Origin: an uncultured Verrucomicrobiota bacterium
GTDB taxonomy: Bacteria; Verrucomicrobiota; Verrucomicrobiia; Limisphaerales; UBA9464
NCBI GenBank assembly: GCA_903907925.1
Contig: CAIVQB010000121.1
Coordinates: forward strand, 1-57,648
DNA: 57,648 nt
Direction: 5' to 3'
The translations under genes and the position numbers were made by a program. The notes under the pieces were generated by a model. The model did no database searches and was not told the DNA's origin. It saw nothing but the letters and a program-made list of their open reading frames with translations. This document shows positions 30,064 to 38,785 of this stretch, one piece after another. Position 1 is the first letter of the stretch, and the number at the start of each line of letters is the position of its first letter.

Positions 30064-30426
30064 ATGAGCGATTCCGATTGTTGTTCGCCTGCCTGGAAAC
30101 GGGCCGCGGCCGCCGTTCTCGGTGTGGCCGGGACCTTTGCCGTCCTCGGTGCCCTGGCGGTCTACGTGTTCCGTTCCAACCTGCCCGCGCCGGTCGGTGC
30201 CGCGCGGGCCGCCGAGCGCACCCGCCTGCAGAAGGAACTCCAGGGCGCCAATGCCGAGACCTTGGGCAATTATGCCGTGATCAAGGCCGATACCGGTGTT
30301 TATCGCCTTCCGGTGGCCAAAGCCATGGAGGTGATGGCCGGTGAATGGAAGGACGGCAATGCCGGCGGTCGCGCCAAGTTGATCCAGCGCCTGGAAGCCT
30401 CCCTCAAGGTGGCCACCTTCGAATAA
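30064..30426 (+). CDS. Small membrane protein of the respiratory operon
   Basis: 120 residues. A Cys-Cys N-terminus (MSDSDCCSPAW), one membrane helix (VLGVAGTFAVLGALAVYVF), then a charged periplasmic segment (VKADTGVYRLPVAKAMEVM-like) with no Cys or haem motif. It lies between actF and the cbb3-like genes with gaps of 10 and 24 bases. The position suggests an assembly factor or an added subunit; the family is not one I can name. Confidence 0.7.
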   Translation: MSDSDCCSPAWKRAAAAVLGVAGTFAVLGALAVYVFRSNLPAPVGAARAAERTRLQKELQGANAETLGNYAVIKADTGVYRLPVAKAMEVMAGEWKDGNAGGRAKLIQRLEASLKVATFE

Positions 30427-30450
30427 CATCCGCTGTTGAAGCTGTCCCGC

Positions 30451-31878
30451 ATGAGCGGTTCCCAATCCAACCTTTCCGATCGGCCCGACGCCGTGGATGC
30501 CTCGTGCCGGCTTCCGGTGCTCTATCTGCTCGCCGGCGGCCTGGCGTGGCTGTTCGCCGGCCTCGGCCTCGCGCTGGTCGCCGCGGTCAAACTGAAGTGG
30601 CCGGGATTTCTGTCGCAGTGCGAAGTGCTGACCTATGGCCGGCTTGAGGCGGCTTCACGAACCGCGCTGGTGTTCGGCTTCGCATCCCAAATGGGGCTCG
30701 GGCTCGCGTTTTGGATTCTCGCCCGCACCGGCAACACCCGGCTGCCGGTTTCAGGAATCGCGTTTGTCATCGCCACGGTCTGGAACGCCGGACTGACGGT
30801 GGGCATCGGATACCTGTTGTTGCAGGGTTCCAGCGGTGTGACCTGGCTGGAAATTCCCCGCCAGATCTCCCCGGTGATCCTGGCGGCGACTGGACTTCTG
30901 TCATTGGTCGGAATCGCCGCGTTCGCCGCCCGCGACGGTTCACGAAGCGAGCCGGCGCAATGGCATCTTCTTGGGGCATTGATCGCCTTCCCGCTGCTGT
31001 ATCTCACCGCCCAACTCGCACTGTTGTTCTTCCCGGTCAGAGGAATTGCCCAATCGGTGACGCACGGATGGTTCAGTCAGGGCTTGTTCCTGCTGTGGCT
31101 CGCTCCGCTGGCGCTGGCGGTTCTGTATCATTTCATTCCGGTAGTCTCCGAGCGCCCGACCGCATCGGCCCGGTTTGCTCCGCTGGCTTTTTGGACGTGG
31201 TGGATTCTTGCCGGATGGACGGGTGCTGCGGAATGGATTGGCGGTCCGGTGCCGGCGTGGTGGGTGACCGTGAGCATTGCCGCCGGCGTTCTCCTGTTGA
31301 TCCCCATCGTGCTGACCCTGCTGAATCTTCAGGGTGCCTGCCTGTTCAGCCGGTCGGTGGTGCTGCGGTTCGCGGCAGTCTCGATCATCAGCTTCGCGCT
31401 GTGGGGAGTGTTGACGGCCGTGACGTCGTTGCGCTGCGCCCAGTCGGTGCTGCACTTCACCCAGTTCGGTGTGGGGTTGAAGGAATTGTTCCTGTTCGGA
31501 TTTGTCGCTCCTGCTCTGTTCGCCGGCGTGTATTCGGTGGTGCCCCGACTTGCCGGGCGTGAGTTTCCCTGCCGCATTTCTCCGCAGGCGCATTGGATCT
31601 TTACCACCGGTGGCATCGCCGTGATGACCCTGGCCTTTCTCGTGGGTGGCTGGATTCAGGGATGGCAGCTTGCCTCGCCCGAGATTCCGTTTGGCGTGGT
31701 CTCGGCGCGGTTGCATCCGTGGTTGCTGGTGCATGCGTTCGGGTTGGCCCTTTTTGGATTCGGACAGATGGCCCTGGCCGCCAACGCCGCGTGGCTGTTG
31801 TTCGAGTGCGTGAAGCCGCTTAAAGACCCGGTGATTGCATTGTTCTCCACCACCGCCTCGCCGGTGGTCGGGAAATAA
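30451..31878 (+). CDS. Divergent cbb3-oxidase subunit I (CcoN) homologue lacking metal ligands
   Basis: 475 residues with about 12 membrane helices. It aligns by eye to CcoN: YGRLEAASRTALVFGF against the YGRLRPLHT region, VLYHFIPVVSERPTASARF against YYFIPKQAERPVYSYR, AGWTGAAEW against AGPHHLHY, and HFTQFGVGLKELFLFGF against HYTDWTIGHVHSGALGW. In CcoN these segments carry the six His that bind haem b, haem b3 and CuB; here the positions are Ser69, Gln210, Thr257, Gly258, Leu343 and Glu345. The protein therefore should not bind the catalytic centre. Gene order actF, small gene, ccoN-like, ccoO-like, cytochrome c suggests a structural or quinol-linked role. ATG 30451 is chosen; a TTG lies upstream at 30436. 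Confidence 0.8.
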   Translation: MSGSQSNLSDRPDAVDASCRLPVLYLLAGGLAWLFAGLGLALVAAVKLKWPGFLSQCEVLTYGRLEAASRTALVFGFASQMGLGLAFWILARTGNTRLPVSGIAFVIATVWNAGLTVGIGYLLLQGSSGVTWLEIPRQISPVILAATGLLSLVGIAAFAARDGSRSEPAQWHLLGALIAFPLLYLTAQLALLFFPVRGIAQSVTHGWFSQGLFLLWLAPLALAVLYHFIPVVSERPTASARFAPLAFWTWWILAGWTGAAEWIGGPVPAWWVTVSIAAGVLLLIPIVLTLLNLQGACLFSRSVVLRFAAVSIISFALWGVLTAVTSLRCAQSVLHFTQFGVGLKELFLFGFVAPALFAGVYSVVPRLAGREFPCRISPQAHWIFTTGGIAVMTLAFLVGGWIQGWQLASPEIPFGVVSARLHPWLLVHAFGLALFGFGQMALAANAAWLLFECVKPLKDPVIALFSTTASPVVGK

Positions 31879-31882
31879 TCCG

Positions 31883-32536
31883 ATGAAGTACGGACCGATC
31901 ATTTATCTCGGAGTGTTGACCGCGCTGGTGGCGACGTGGTTCGGATTTGTCGCCGTTCCGCGCCGGCAGCTCGCCGCGCTGGGACCCGATGTCAGCACCA
32001 ACGCCGCCGGCGTCGTGGTGAGCTATCCGGCAGCCCGCAGCGGCGAAGCAGCCCAGGGACGGGACATCTATCTGTCGCTCGGTTGTTCGGCCTGCCACAC
32101 CCTGCAGGTCCGGCCAGAATCCGGTGGCAGCGACATCGCCCGCGGCTGGGGCAAGCGCCGCACCGTGGCTCGCGATTATCTCCAGGACGCGGCTCCGTTG
32201 CTCGGATCGAGCCGGCTGGGTCCGGACCTCGCCAATTTCGGTGAACGCTTGGGGACGAATGCCTTCCCGTTGGTTCGCCTGTTCGCACCGCGTCAGGTCA
32301 GTCCGGGTTCGATCTGCACTCCGGTTCCGTTCCTCTTCGAAACCCGCCCGATCCGTCGTGGGGTTCCTTCCGCGGACGCGCTCGTGCTCAAGGGTGCCGC
32401 GGCGCCGGAATCGGGAAATGAAGTGATCCCGGGTCGGCGCGCCCGGCAACTCGCGGCCTTTCTCGCCAGTCTCAGCACCTCGGTGGATCTGCCGGAAGCA
32501 CCGCTGCCGGTCGCCGCGGAAACGGCCCTGAAATGA
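31883..32536 (+). CDS. CcoO-like membrane-anchored monohaem cytochrome c
   Basis: 217 residues. N-terminal anchor (IIYLGVLTALVATWFGFVAV), then a single haem site CSACH at residues 68-72 in the context GRDIYLSLGCSACHTLQVRP, closely like CcoO (GxxIYxxxGCxxCHxxxxRP). RLGPDLANFGERL also follows the CcoO pattern. It ends with a Met-containing region needed for the sixth ligand. Starts 4 bases after the ccoN-like stop and overlaps the next gene as ATGA. Probably the electron-entry partner of the CcoN homologue. Confidence 0.88.
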   Translation: MKYGPIIYLGVLTALVATWFGFVAVPRRQLAALGPDVSTNAAGVVVSYPAARSGEAAQGRDIYLSLGCSACHTLQVRPESGGSDIARGWGKRRTVARDYLQDAAPLLGSSRLGPDLANFGERLGTNAFPLVRLFAPRQVSPGSICTPVPFLFETRPIRRGVPSADALVLKGAAAPESGNEVIPGRRARQLAAFLASLSTSVDLPEAPLPVAAETALK

Positions 32537-33270
32537 GCCCCATTCCGAACAATTCCTCTTCGAAAGCCCGACGCTCCCGGCGCGGGTTCGGCACGGTTGA
32601 CACCGTCCTGATGGTCGGCAGCGCCACGTTGATTCTTTGGGGCGGACTGTATGTCGGCCGTTACAGCGGTCGCTTTGACGCCGACGAATTTGACGAACAA
32701 CCTCATGCTCGCGCGCCAAAGGTTGTGGCTGGTTCGGCCGATCCCAATGCCGCGGTGCTCAAGCTGGGACAGATGGCCTACGGCAAAAGCTGCATCGCCT
32801 GCCATCAGGCCGATGGCAACGGCAATCCTGGACTCAACATTCCGCCGCTCGCCGGATCCGACTGGATCGCGGAGAGCTCGCCCAACCGGATCATCCGGAT
32901 CGTGCTTCACGGTCTCGGCGGACCGGTGAAGGTGAAGGACACCGTGTTCACCGGCGGAGCGATGAATCCTTGGTTGAAGACCCCGGACAACACCGCCGGC
33001 CTGACTCCCGAAGAAATCGCGGCCGCCCTCAGTTTTGCCCGCAACTCCTGGGGCAACAAAGCGGCCATCGTCACTCCCGATCAGGTCACCGCGGTTCTCA
33101 AAGAGACCGAGAAGCGTTCCGAACCCTGGACGGCCGATGAGTTGGTGAAGGTGCCACTGACCGGTGGTGCTTCGGCTTCCGCAGCGATCACGCCCGAACA
33201 ATTGAAGGCCGCCCTGAAGGCTCTTCCACCGGCTGCGCTGGAGGAAGTCCTTAAAGACGTGAAGAAATAA
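32533..33270 (+). CDS. Membrane-anchored cytochrome c (CcoP-like)
   Basis: 245 residues. Basic N-terminus, one helix (VDTVLMVGSATLILWGGLYVG), a linker, and one cytochrome c domain with CIACH around residue 93. FTGGAMNPW may supply the Met ligand. The C-terminal 80 residues form an acidic/Ala-rich helical tail. It has only one haem, unlike a two-haem CcoP. Last gene of the act/cbb3-like run, after which intergenic repeats begin. Confidence 0.83.
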   Translation: MSPIPNNSSSKARRSRRGFGTVDTVLMVGSATLILWGGLYVGRYSGRFDADEFDEQPHARAPKVVAGSADPNAAVLKLGQMAYGKSCIACHQADGNGNPGLNIPPLAGSDWIAESSPNRIIRIVLHGLGGPVKVKDTVFTGGAMNPWLKTPDNTAGLTPEEIAAALSFARNSWGNKAAIVTPDQVTAVLKETEKRSEPWTADELVKVPLTGGASASAAITPEQLKAALKALPPAALEEVLKDVKK

Positions 33271-33530
33271 GGTGCCGCAACCAGCGGGCAGGTGCGACTC
33301 CACGAAGCACACCCGCTGATTATTCCGGCGGTTTTCCGCGGCTCAATACGTTGGTTTGGATCCAACTGGCCGGCAAGATGCCGGCGCTCCGCTGGGACGC
33401 CGCCGCGAATCTTCCGATGGGCTTGGCATGAGCCTCACCCGCAGCATCTGCGCCACCATCGTGGCCTCGTTTTGAGTCCGCCACCCACCTGTTTCAGATC
33501 GGTGGATTCCTTCCGATTGCGCGAATCCGG
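33271..33530. other. Intergenic region with hairpins and a GCCGGC repeat
   Basis: 260 bases without a gene. CAGCGGG (33282-33288) and CCCGCTG (33312-33318) can pair, and could terminate the operon, although there is no clean U-run. GCCGGC-AAGAT-GCCGGC at 33369-33385 forms a second hairpin of a dispersed-repeat type. Confidence 0.45.
33369..33385. repeat. GCCGGC hairpin repeat
   Basis: GCCGGC, AAGAT, GCCGGC, followed by GCTCCGCTGGGACGCCG. Units reading GCCGGC-A-GATGCCGGCGCTCC recur between genes in verrucomicrobial genomes. Only one copy is in this window, so the repeat status rests on general knowledge. Confidence 0.4.
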
Positions 33531-34661
33531 CTAGGCGCGCTTGGAACGGCGCCATTGAGCCACACCGGCGAGGGAAAGTGCTGCGATCGCAGCCCAAGTG
33601 GAGGCTTCAGGGACCTCTTGCGGCGTGAGCAGGAAGGCGTGGAGTGAGCCGCTTTCGGTGTCGGTTCCCCAGACGGCAATCTGGCCGCTTTCGTTGACGC
33701 CTCTCGCCTGCACCAGGGTGAACGATCCGAGATTCACCACGTCGCTGTTCAGGTCTTCCATCCCGCCGCCGTTCAAGTTCACAAAGGCGTGCTGGGTGCC
33801 GTTGGCCAGATCGGCCTGCCCGACGACGGTGCCGGAATCGTTGATGTCGTAGGCCGCGCTCCGGGTTCCACCCAAGGTGCCCAGATCGGTCATTGTTCCG
33901 TTATTGGAAATGAAGGCGCGGAGCGGGCCGGAAGCCACCGCCTCAGCAAAACCCACGATCACTCCGCCGGAGTTGATGCCCAATCCGTAGGACGCGTTTC
34001 CGCCGAGCGTGCCCAAATCGGTCATGACCCCGCCGGAATAGCTGAAGGCATGCGGGAACGTGTTCCCGGTCAGGAAGGCGTTGCCCACGATGGTTCCGCT
34101 GTCATTGATCCCGTTCGCGGCGCTGGAGGTGCCACCCAAGGCTCCGAGAAATGTTGTGGTCCCTCCGCTATAGCTGAATGCGAGATTCTGGTTACTGGCG
34201 TTGGAAGCCTGTCCGACAATCACTCCGCTCGAATTGATGCCATTCGCGATCGAGGTGTTGAATGAGCCTGCACCGATGCCGAGATCGGTCATGACGCCAC
34301 CGCTGTAGGAGAACGCGTGTGAAAACCCGTTTTGCTGAAATGACCCGCCCACAGCGGTGCCGCTGTCGTTGATGGCCTGACCGAGGGAGAAGGCCGTATA
34401 AGGAGTGGTGAGGGTTCCAAGGTCCGCAACAGATCCACCACCGAACGTGACGGCATGGTTGGGTTGGGAACCTCCAGAGCTGGCGGAGTAGCCGACGACC
34501 GTCGCCGAATTGTTGAGCCCGGTGGCCACGGCATCGCCGGAAGTCAACGATCCGAGATCGGTCAGCGTGTAGCTCAGGGCGGAGGCGGTCAACGGCAGCA
34601 GACCGGCGGCAACCAGGGCCACGGTCAAAGGACAGGCGAGCCGTCGGAGGGGGGTGTTCAT
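33531..34661 (-). CDS. PEP-CTERM protein with HAF repeats
   Basis: 376 residues. Signal peptide, then repeated units of about 40 residues with the pattern GVMTDLGTLGGxxSxAxGINxSGxIVG (HAF extracellular repeat), for example around residues 30-330, and a C-terminal sorting signal: VPEAST, a hydrophobic helix (WAAIAALSLAGVAQW) and basic RRSKRA. The tail directs the protein to exosortase/archaeosortase processing; no exosortase gene is in view. Probably a surface or extracellular-matrix protein. ATG 34661 is chosen for the signal peptide. Confidence 0.87.
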   Translation of the reverse strand: MNTPLRRLACPLTVALVAAGLLPLTASALSYTLTDLGSLTSGDAVATGLNNSATVVGYSASSGGSQPNHAVTFGGGSVADLGTLTTPYTAFSLGQAINDSGTAVGGSFQQNGFSHAFSYSGGVMTDLGIGAGSFNTSIANGINSSGVIVGQASNASNQNLAFSYSGGTTTFLGALGGTSSAANGINDSGTIVGNAFLTGNTFPHAFSYSGGVMTDLGTLGGNASYGLGINSGGVIVGFAEAVASGPLRAFISNNGTMTDLGTLGGTRSAAYDINDSGTVVGQADLANGTQHAFVNLNGGGMEDLNSDVVNLGSFTLVQARGVNESGQIAVWGTDTESGSLHAFLLTPQEVPEASTWAAIAALSLAGVAQWRRSKRA

Positions 34662-34972
34662 ATGGGACAAGGAGGGTCGAGTGGATGGGACCAAGCCGCC
34701 GGTAGAGCATCAGCCACCAGTGACAGTATTTTCATAAGGCTGGCATTCAGAGGAACATCCGACGAGGGCCTGGCGTCCTGATGGGTTCTAGGTAAAAGTC
34801 CTATTTCCTCGCCGGGAATCGTGAGTTCTCACGGCATGATTTGATCGTTCGCGAGGTGGTCACGGGGTTCGGGCATTCAAGTTCCCAATTGGGCCGCCGA
34901 TACCGAGGGAAGGCTTTGCGACGGGTAGGATCGATTGAATGGCGACCTGACGCGGGGTTGTTATCTCGTGTT
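34662..34972. other. Divergent intergenic region between two PEP-CTERM genes
   Basis: 311 bases without a gene, between the HAF-repeat and the NHL-like PEP-CTERM genes. No convincing -35/-10 pair or sigma-54 -24/-12 site was found. The divergent arrangement suggests shared regulation. Confidence 0.4.
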
Positions 34973-35941
34973 ATGGACCATCGATTCTCCCCGCGTCCGG
35001 CCCCGTTCCGGCTCTTCACCGCGTCGCTGGCTTGTTTTGGATGGGGGATCGTTGTTCCAACCGTCATCCTCCGGGCGGACACGATTTACGTGACCGACAG
35101 TTCCGACAATACCGTGCTCCGGTACGATCTTCTGGGCAACGGCTCGGTCTTCGCGTCCAGCGGATTGGACACCCCGAATGGCATCGCGGTGGATGGATCG
35201 GGAAATATCTACGTTTCCAACGCGCCGATTTTTGGTTCACAGACGGTCACCCGCTTCACTCCTTCCGCCGTGGGTTCTCAATTTGCAACCGGTCCGGTGA
35301 GCGGGTCGGGGAACAACGGACTGGCCTTCGACGCCTCCGGAAACCTGTTTGTGGCGACGGACGGTGGCGTCGACAAGATCACTCCGGACGGCACCCGTAC
35401 CTCGTTTGCCACATTGTCGGGCGGTGGAGCCCAGGACTTGGAGTTCGACTCGGGCGGCAACCTGATCGTCGTGCAGTACGGTGCGAGCAAGGTGGTCTCG
35501 ATCACCCCGGGCGGTTCGGTGACAGACCTGATCACCACCGGATTAAACGGCCCGCGATCCATCGCCATCAGCAACAGCGGCCTGATCTACATCGGCAACA
35601 TGAACGACAACACCGTCGTGAGATTCTCCGCTGTGGGCGTGAATCTGGGGGTGTTTGCCAATTCGGGGCTGCTGGCCCCGACGGGTCTGGCCTTTGATTC
35701 TCAAAGCAATCTCTACGCGGTGAACAACGGGAACGGGACTTCCAGCGGGATCGAAAAGTTTGATCCGGAGGGGAATGCGACGTTGTTCGCGGATACGGAG
35801 GGTGCCCGCCTGGTCAACCTTTTCATCGTCGCCGCCGTTCCCGAAGCCTCGACCTGGACCGCCATGGTCTTTCTAGGAGCCGCCGCCGGGTGGGGATTCT
35901 GGCGGAACCGTCGTGTGATTGGGACATCGGCGAATGGCTGA
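34973..35941 (+). CDS. PEP-CTERM beta-propeller (NHL/SMP-30-like) protein
   Basis: 322 residues. Signal peptide (FRLFTASLACFGWGIVVPTV), then about six short blades of the form GIAVDGSGNIYVSN, GLAFDASGNLFVATDGG, DLEFDSGGNLIVVQYG and SIAISNSGLIYIGN, and a C-terminal VPEAST, helix and RNRR tail, that is, a PEP-CTERM sorting signal. It is exported and anchored or released by an exosortase. Function unknown; propellers of this type are often binding modules. Divergent from the HAF protein gene, suggesting a shared regulator. Confidence 0.85.
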   Translation: MDHRFSPRPAPFRLFTASLACFGWGIVVPTVILRADTIYVTDSSDNTVLRYDLLGNGSVFASSGLDTPNGIAVDGSGNIYVSNAPIFGSQTVTRFTPSAVGSQFATGPVSGSGNNGLAFDASGNLFVATDGGVDKITPDGTRTSFATLSGGGAQDLEFDSGGNLIVVQYGASKVVSITPGGSVTDLITTGLNGPRSIAISNSGLIYIGNMNDNTVVRFSAVGVNLGVFANSGLLAPTGLAFDSQSNLYAVNNGNGTSSGIEKFDPEGNATLFADTEGARLVNLFIVAAVPEASTWTAMVFLGAAAGWGFWRNRRVIGTSANG

Positions 35942-36208
35942 ACGCACGACGGTCCACGCGGTCTTCCCGCCGTCCCGAATTCTTAGACCGGCGCCAAGTC
36001 GATTCCGTCCTATGGAATCGAGTCGACGTGACGGAGAAACACCCTTGAACGGGGTTGGCCGGACCGCCTAGCTTCCCGGGGTTCGTTCCGACTGGCACGT
36101 CGATTGCAGTCTTCTCCTGAGTCGATGCCGACGGGCCTTTTGGGGCTTTTTGCAGTCAACACCACCGAACACCACCGGCCAAACTGTAGTGTTTTCGCCA
36201 ACCTGCCT

Positions 36209-38587
36209 ATGAAGTTCCACACCCTGACTGTTGCCGGCGCGTGCGCGCTGGCGGTTTCTGCCCGTTTTGCGGCGCAGGCCCAGACCCCCGCCGCTCCGAA
36301 GGTGATGGACAAATCCATCATTGAAGGCATTCCGCTCGAAGAGACGGTGGTGCCGACGGCGCGCCCGTTTAATTCGGTGTATGGCACCGACCGCAGCATC
36401 ATCGACACCCCCCGGAATGTGACCATCATTTCCCGGGAGCAGATGGATGCCATCAGCATCCACGATGTCCGCGAGTTCTCCAAGCTGACATCGAGTTCCT
36501 ACACCCGTTCCAACTTCGGCGCTCCGACAACCCCGGACATCCGCACGCAATACGCCGATACTTTCGTCAATGGCTCGCGGCTCGGGCTGACCTCCAACGG
36601 CAACGGTCTCCCGGTCAATTTCAACTCCGTTGAGTCCGTCAACATTGTCAAGGGACCGGCGGGTGTCGTGTATGGCGCGAGTCAGTACGTCGGCGGCTAT
36701 GTCGATTTGATCACCAAGAAGCCGTTTTTCGACGGGTTCCACGGTGAGGCGACGGCCGAGGTTGGCATGTTCGACCAGTACCGCTGGGGACTGGATTTCG
36801 GCGGGCCGATTTCCAAGACGCTGGCCTACCGGGTGAGTTATGCCGGTGAGGAATCGGGCAGCTACTACACCGATGGTTACAAGCATACCCAGGCTGGCTA
36901 TGCGGCGATCAGTTGGCAGCCGAACGATAAATACGACCTGTTCGTCGACGGCGAATTCTTCCGTGCCGATTACACTGAGAACTTCGGCATCAACCGCCCG
37001 ACTCAGGCGTTGATCGACAAGGGCCTTTACCAGACCGGCATCAACAACAATCCGGCTCCTGATTACGGCGCCTATCCGTTCGGATACAAGGATGCCAGTG
37101 GCAATCCGATCACCTTTGGCAACGTCGGCGTGGTCAGCGGAACGCCCGCTCCGATCTCGGATCCTCAGAATTCGAAATGGGTGGTTTCCGGGTTCCCGCT
37201 GGTCAACAGCATCGGCTTGGGACCGGTGGTACCGATCGACCGCCGGCTGCGGCTCCCGACCTCGGGTTCCGATGGGTTCAGTGTGAACCTGCAGGCCATT
37301 CAGACCTTGCACATCAGCGATGACATCACGCTGGTCAACTCCACCTTCGGCCGCTATGTCCGTCGTGACACGCTCAGCCCCTATTACTATTCGGAGATTA
37401 TTGATCCGAGCTGGGAGATTGAGAACCGCACCGAGTTGCGGATCACCAAGGACAAGCACTCGATCAACACCGGCATCGACCTCAAGTACGTGGACGTGCG
37501 GGCCTTCAACGATTTCTACTCGGAGCCGGCCAATGTCTGGGACCTGACCCAGTCGTTAAAGTCGATCAACATCTACAACGCGGCCTATTTCCCGAGCCCG
37601 TTCACCTCGAAGCCGGTACCCGGATGGCCGGGCCGGTATTACACGCCTGACAACGGCGATTCGGGTGAGTCGCACACGATCGACGCGGCGCTGTTCTATC
37701 AGCACGACTGGAAGTTCACCGACCAGTTCTCCGCGTTGTTCGGTGGCCGCGGTGACATGCTGAGCCTGAACTACAAGGATCCGTCGGGCACGCTGCCGGG
37801 TGATTCGACCACGGTCATCCTGCCGAACGTCAACGCCAGTCTCGTTTACAAGTGGCAGCCGGATCTCGCGAGTTACTTCACCTACAACTGGTCGGAAAAC
37901 CCGGTCGGCTCGGTGGGCAACGGCGGTGGCTACACCACGGCGGGCAACGCCAACTTCTCCAACGCCAACCTCCGCAACGAGGCGACGCTGTATGAGCTCG
38001 GCTCCAAGTGGAGTCTGATGGGGAACAAGCTGTTTCTGAACGCCGCGATCTTCAAACAAACCCGCGATGATTTGCAGCAGGACCGCTCGGTGGTCACGTT
38101 TGACACCCAGGGCGTCGAGTTCGAGGTGAACTACCAACCGAACCGGAACTTCTACGCCACGATGGGCTACAGCTACACGGATGCCACCGTCAACAAGCCG
38201 CAGTTCGACGTGGGCAACACGTCGCTCACCGCCCCCAGCAGCCGTTATTTCTCCCTGGCCGGAGACAGTTTCCGCCGCCAGGGCGTTCCGACTCACCTGC
38301 TGAACCTGCTTGCCAGCTACAAGCTCGACAACGGGCTCGGTGCCAGCGCGAACCTCGTCTTCACCAGCGATATCAACAACAACGTCGCCGGCACGCTCGT
38401 GATTCCGGCCCAGTACACCCTCGATCTGTCGGTGTTCTACCAGCACAAGCGCTTCGAGGCCCGCATCTCGGCGTTGAACGTCACTGATCAGAAGAATTGG
38501 AGCGCGCCGAATGCCGTGTATGGCAATGAATCCATCGTGGCCGACCTCCCGTTCCGTCTCGAAGGCCGGGTGACGTTGAAGTTCTGA
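36209..38587 (+). CDS. TonB-dependent outer-membrane receptor
   Basis: 792 residues. Signal peptide to about residue 25 (AGACALAVSARFAAQAQ), a TonB-box-like LEETVVPTARPF near residue 44, a plug domain to about 185 (DTPRNVTIISREQM, VNIVKGPAGVVYGASQYVGG) and a 22-strand-type barrel ending in the aromatic-terminated FRLEGRVTLKF. It imports a ligand with TonB-ExbBD energy. Related sequences are often called siderophore receptors, but the downstream purine-handling genes suggest nucleoside or nucleotide material as another possibility. A terminator at 38614-38645 follows immediately. Confidence 0.9.
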   Translation: MKFHTLTVAGACALAVSARFAAQAQTPAAPKVMDKSIIEGIPLEETVVPTARPFNSVYGTDRSIIDTPRNVTIISREQMDAISIHDVREFSKLTSSSYTRSNFGAPTTPDIRTQYADTFVNGSRLGLTSNGNGLPVNFNSVESVNIVKGPAGVVYGASQYVGGYVDLITKKPFFDGFHGEATAEVGMFDQYRWGLDFGGPISKTLAYRVSYAGEESGSYYTDGYKHTQAGYAAISWQPNDKYDLFVDGEFFRADYTENFGINRPTQALIDKGLYQTGINNNPAPDYGAYPFGYKDASGNPITFGNVGVVSGTPAPISDPQNSKWVVSGFPLVNSIGLGPVVPIDRRLRLPTSGSDGFSVNLQAIQTLHISDDITLVNSTFGRYVRRDTLSPYYYSEIIDPSWEIENRTELRITKDKHSINTGIDLKYVDVRAFNDFYSEPANVWDLTQSLKSINIYNAAYFPSPFTSKPVPGWPGRYYTPDNGDSGESHTIDAALFYQHDWKFTDQFSALFGGRGDMLSLNYKDPSGTLPGDSTTVILPNVNASLVYKWQPDLASYFTYNWSENPVGSVGNGGGYTTAGNANFSNANLRNEATLYELGSKWSLMGNKLFLNAAIFKQTRDDLQQDRSVVTFDTQGVEFEVNYQPNRNFYATMGYSYTDATVNKPQFDVGNTSLTAPSSRYFSLAGDSFRRQGVPTHLLNLLASYKLDNGLGASANLVFTSDINNNVAGTLVIPAQYTLDLSVFYQHKRFEARISALNVTDQKNWSAPNAVYGNESIVADLPFRLEGRVTLKF

Positions 38588-38613
38588 TGGCCCGTTTCTC
38601 CCCTCCTTGCACA

Positions 38614-38645
38614 ACGGCCGCCGGCTTCTCCGGCGGCCGTTTTTT
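38614..38645 (+). terminator. Intrinsic terminator after the TonB receptor gene
   Basis: Stem ACGGCCGCCGG / CCGGCGGCCGT (11 bp), 5-base loop CTTCT, then a run of six T. It separates the receptor transcript from the NUP gene that starts at 38786. Confidence 0.9.
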
Positions 38646-38785
38646 GTTGGTGTCCGGAGTCCTGACCACCTGAACCTCCCATTCCGTCCATGGAACATTC
38701 ATCCCCGCCGGGACTCTTCCGATTGGTCACCGATTTCCGTCTCGTGGATTGGCTTTTCCGGTGCACGCCGCAGGATCTACCGAAC

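Noticed and set aside
36068-37459. 463-residue antisense ORF over the TonB receptor gene
   Set aside because: Shadow frame with Val/Asp/Arg-rich composition typical of mirrored high-GC codons.
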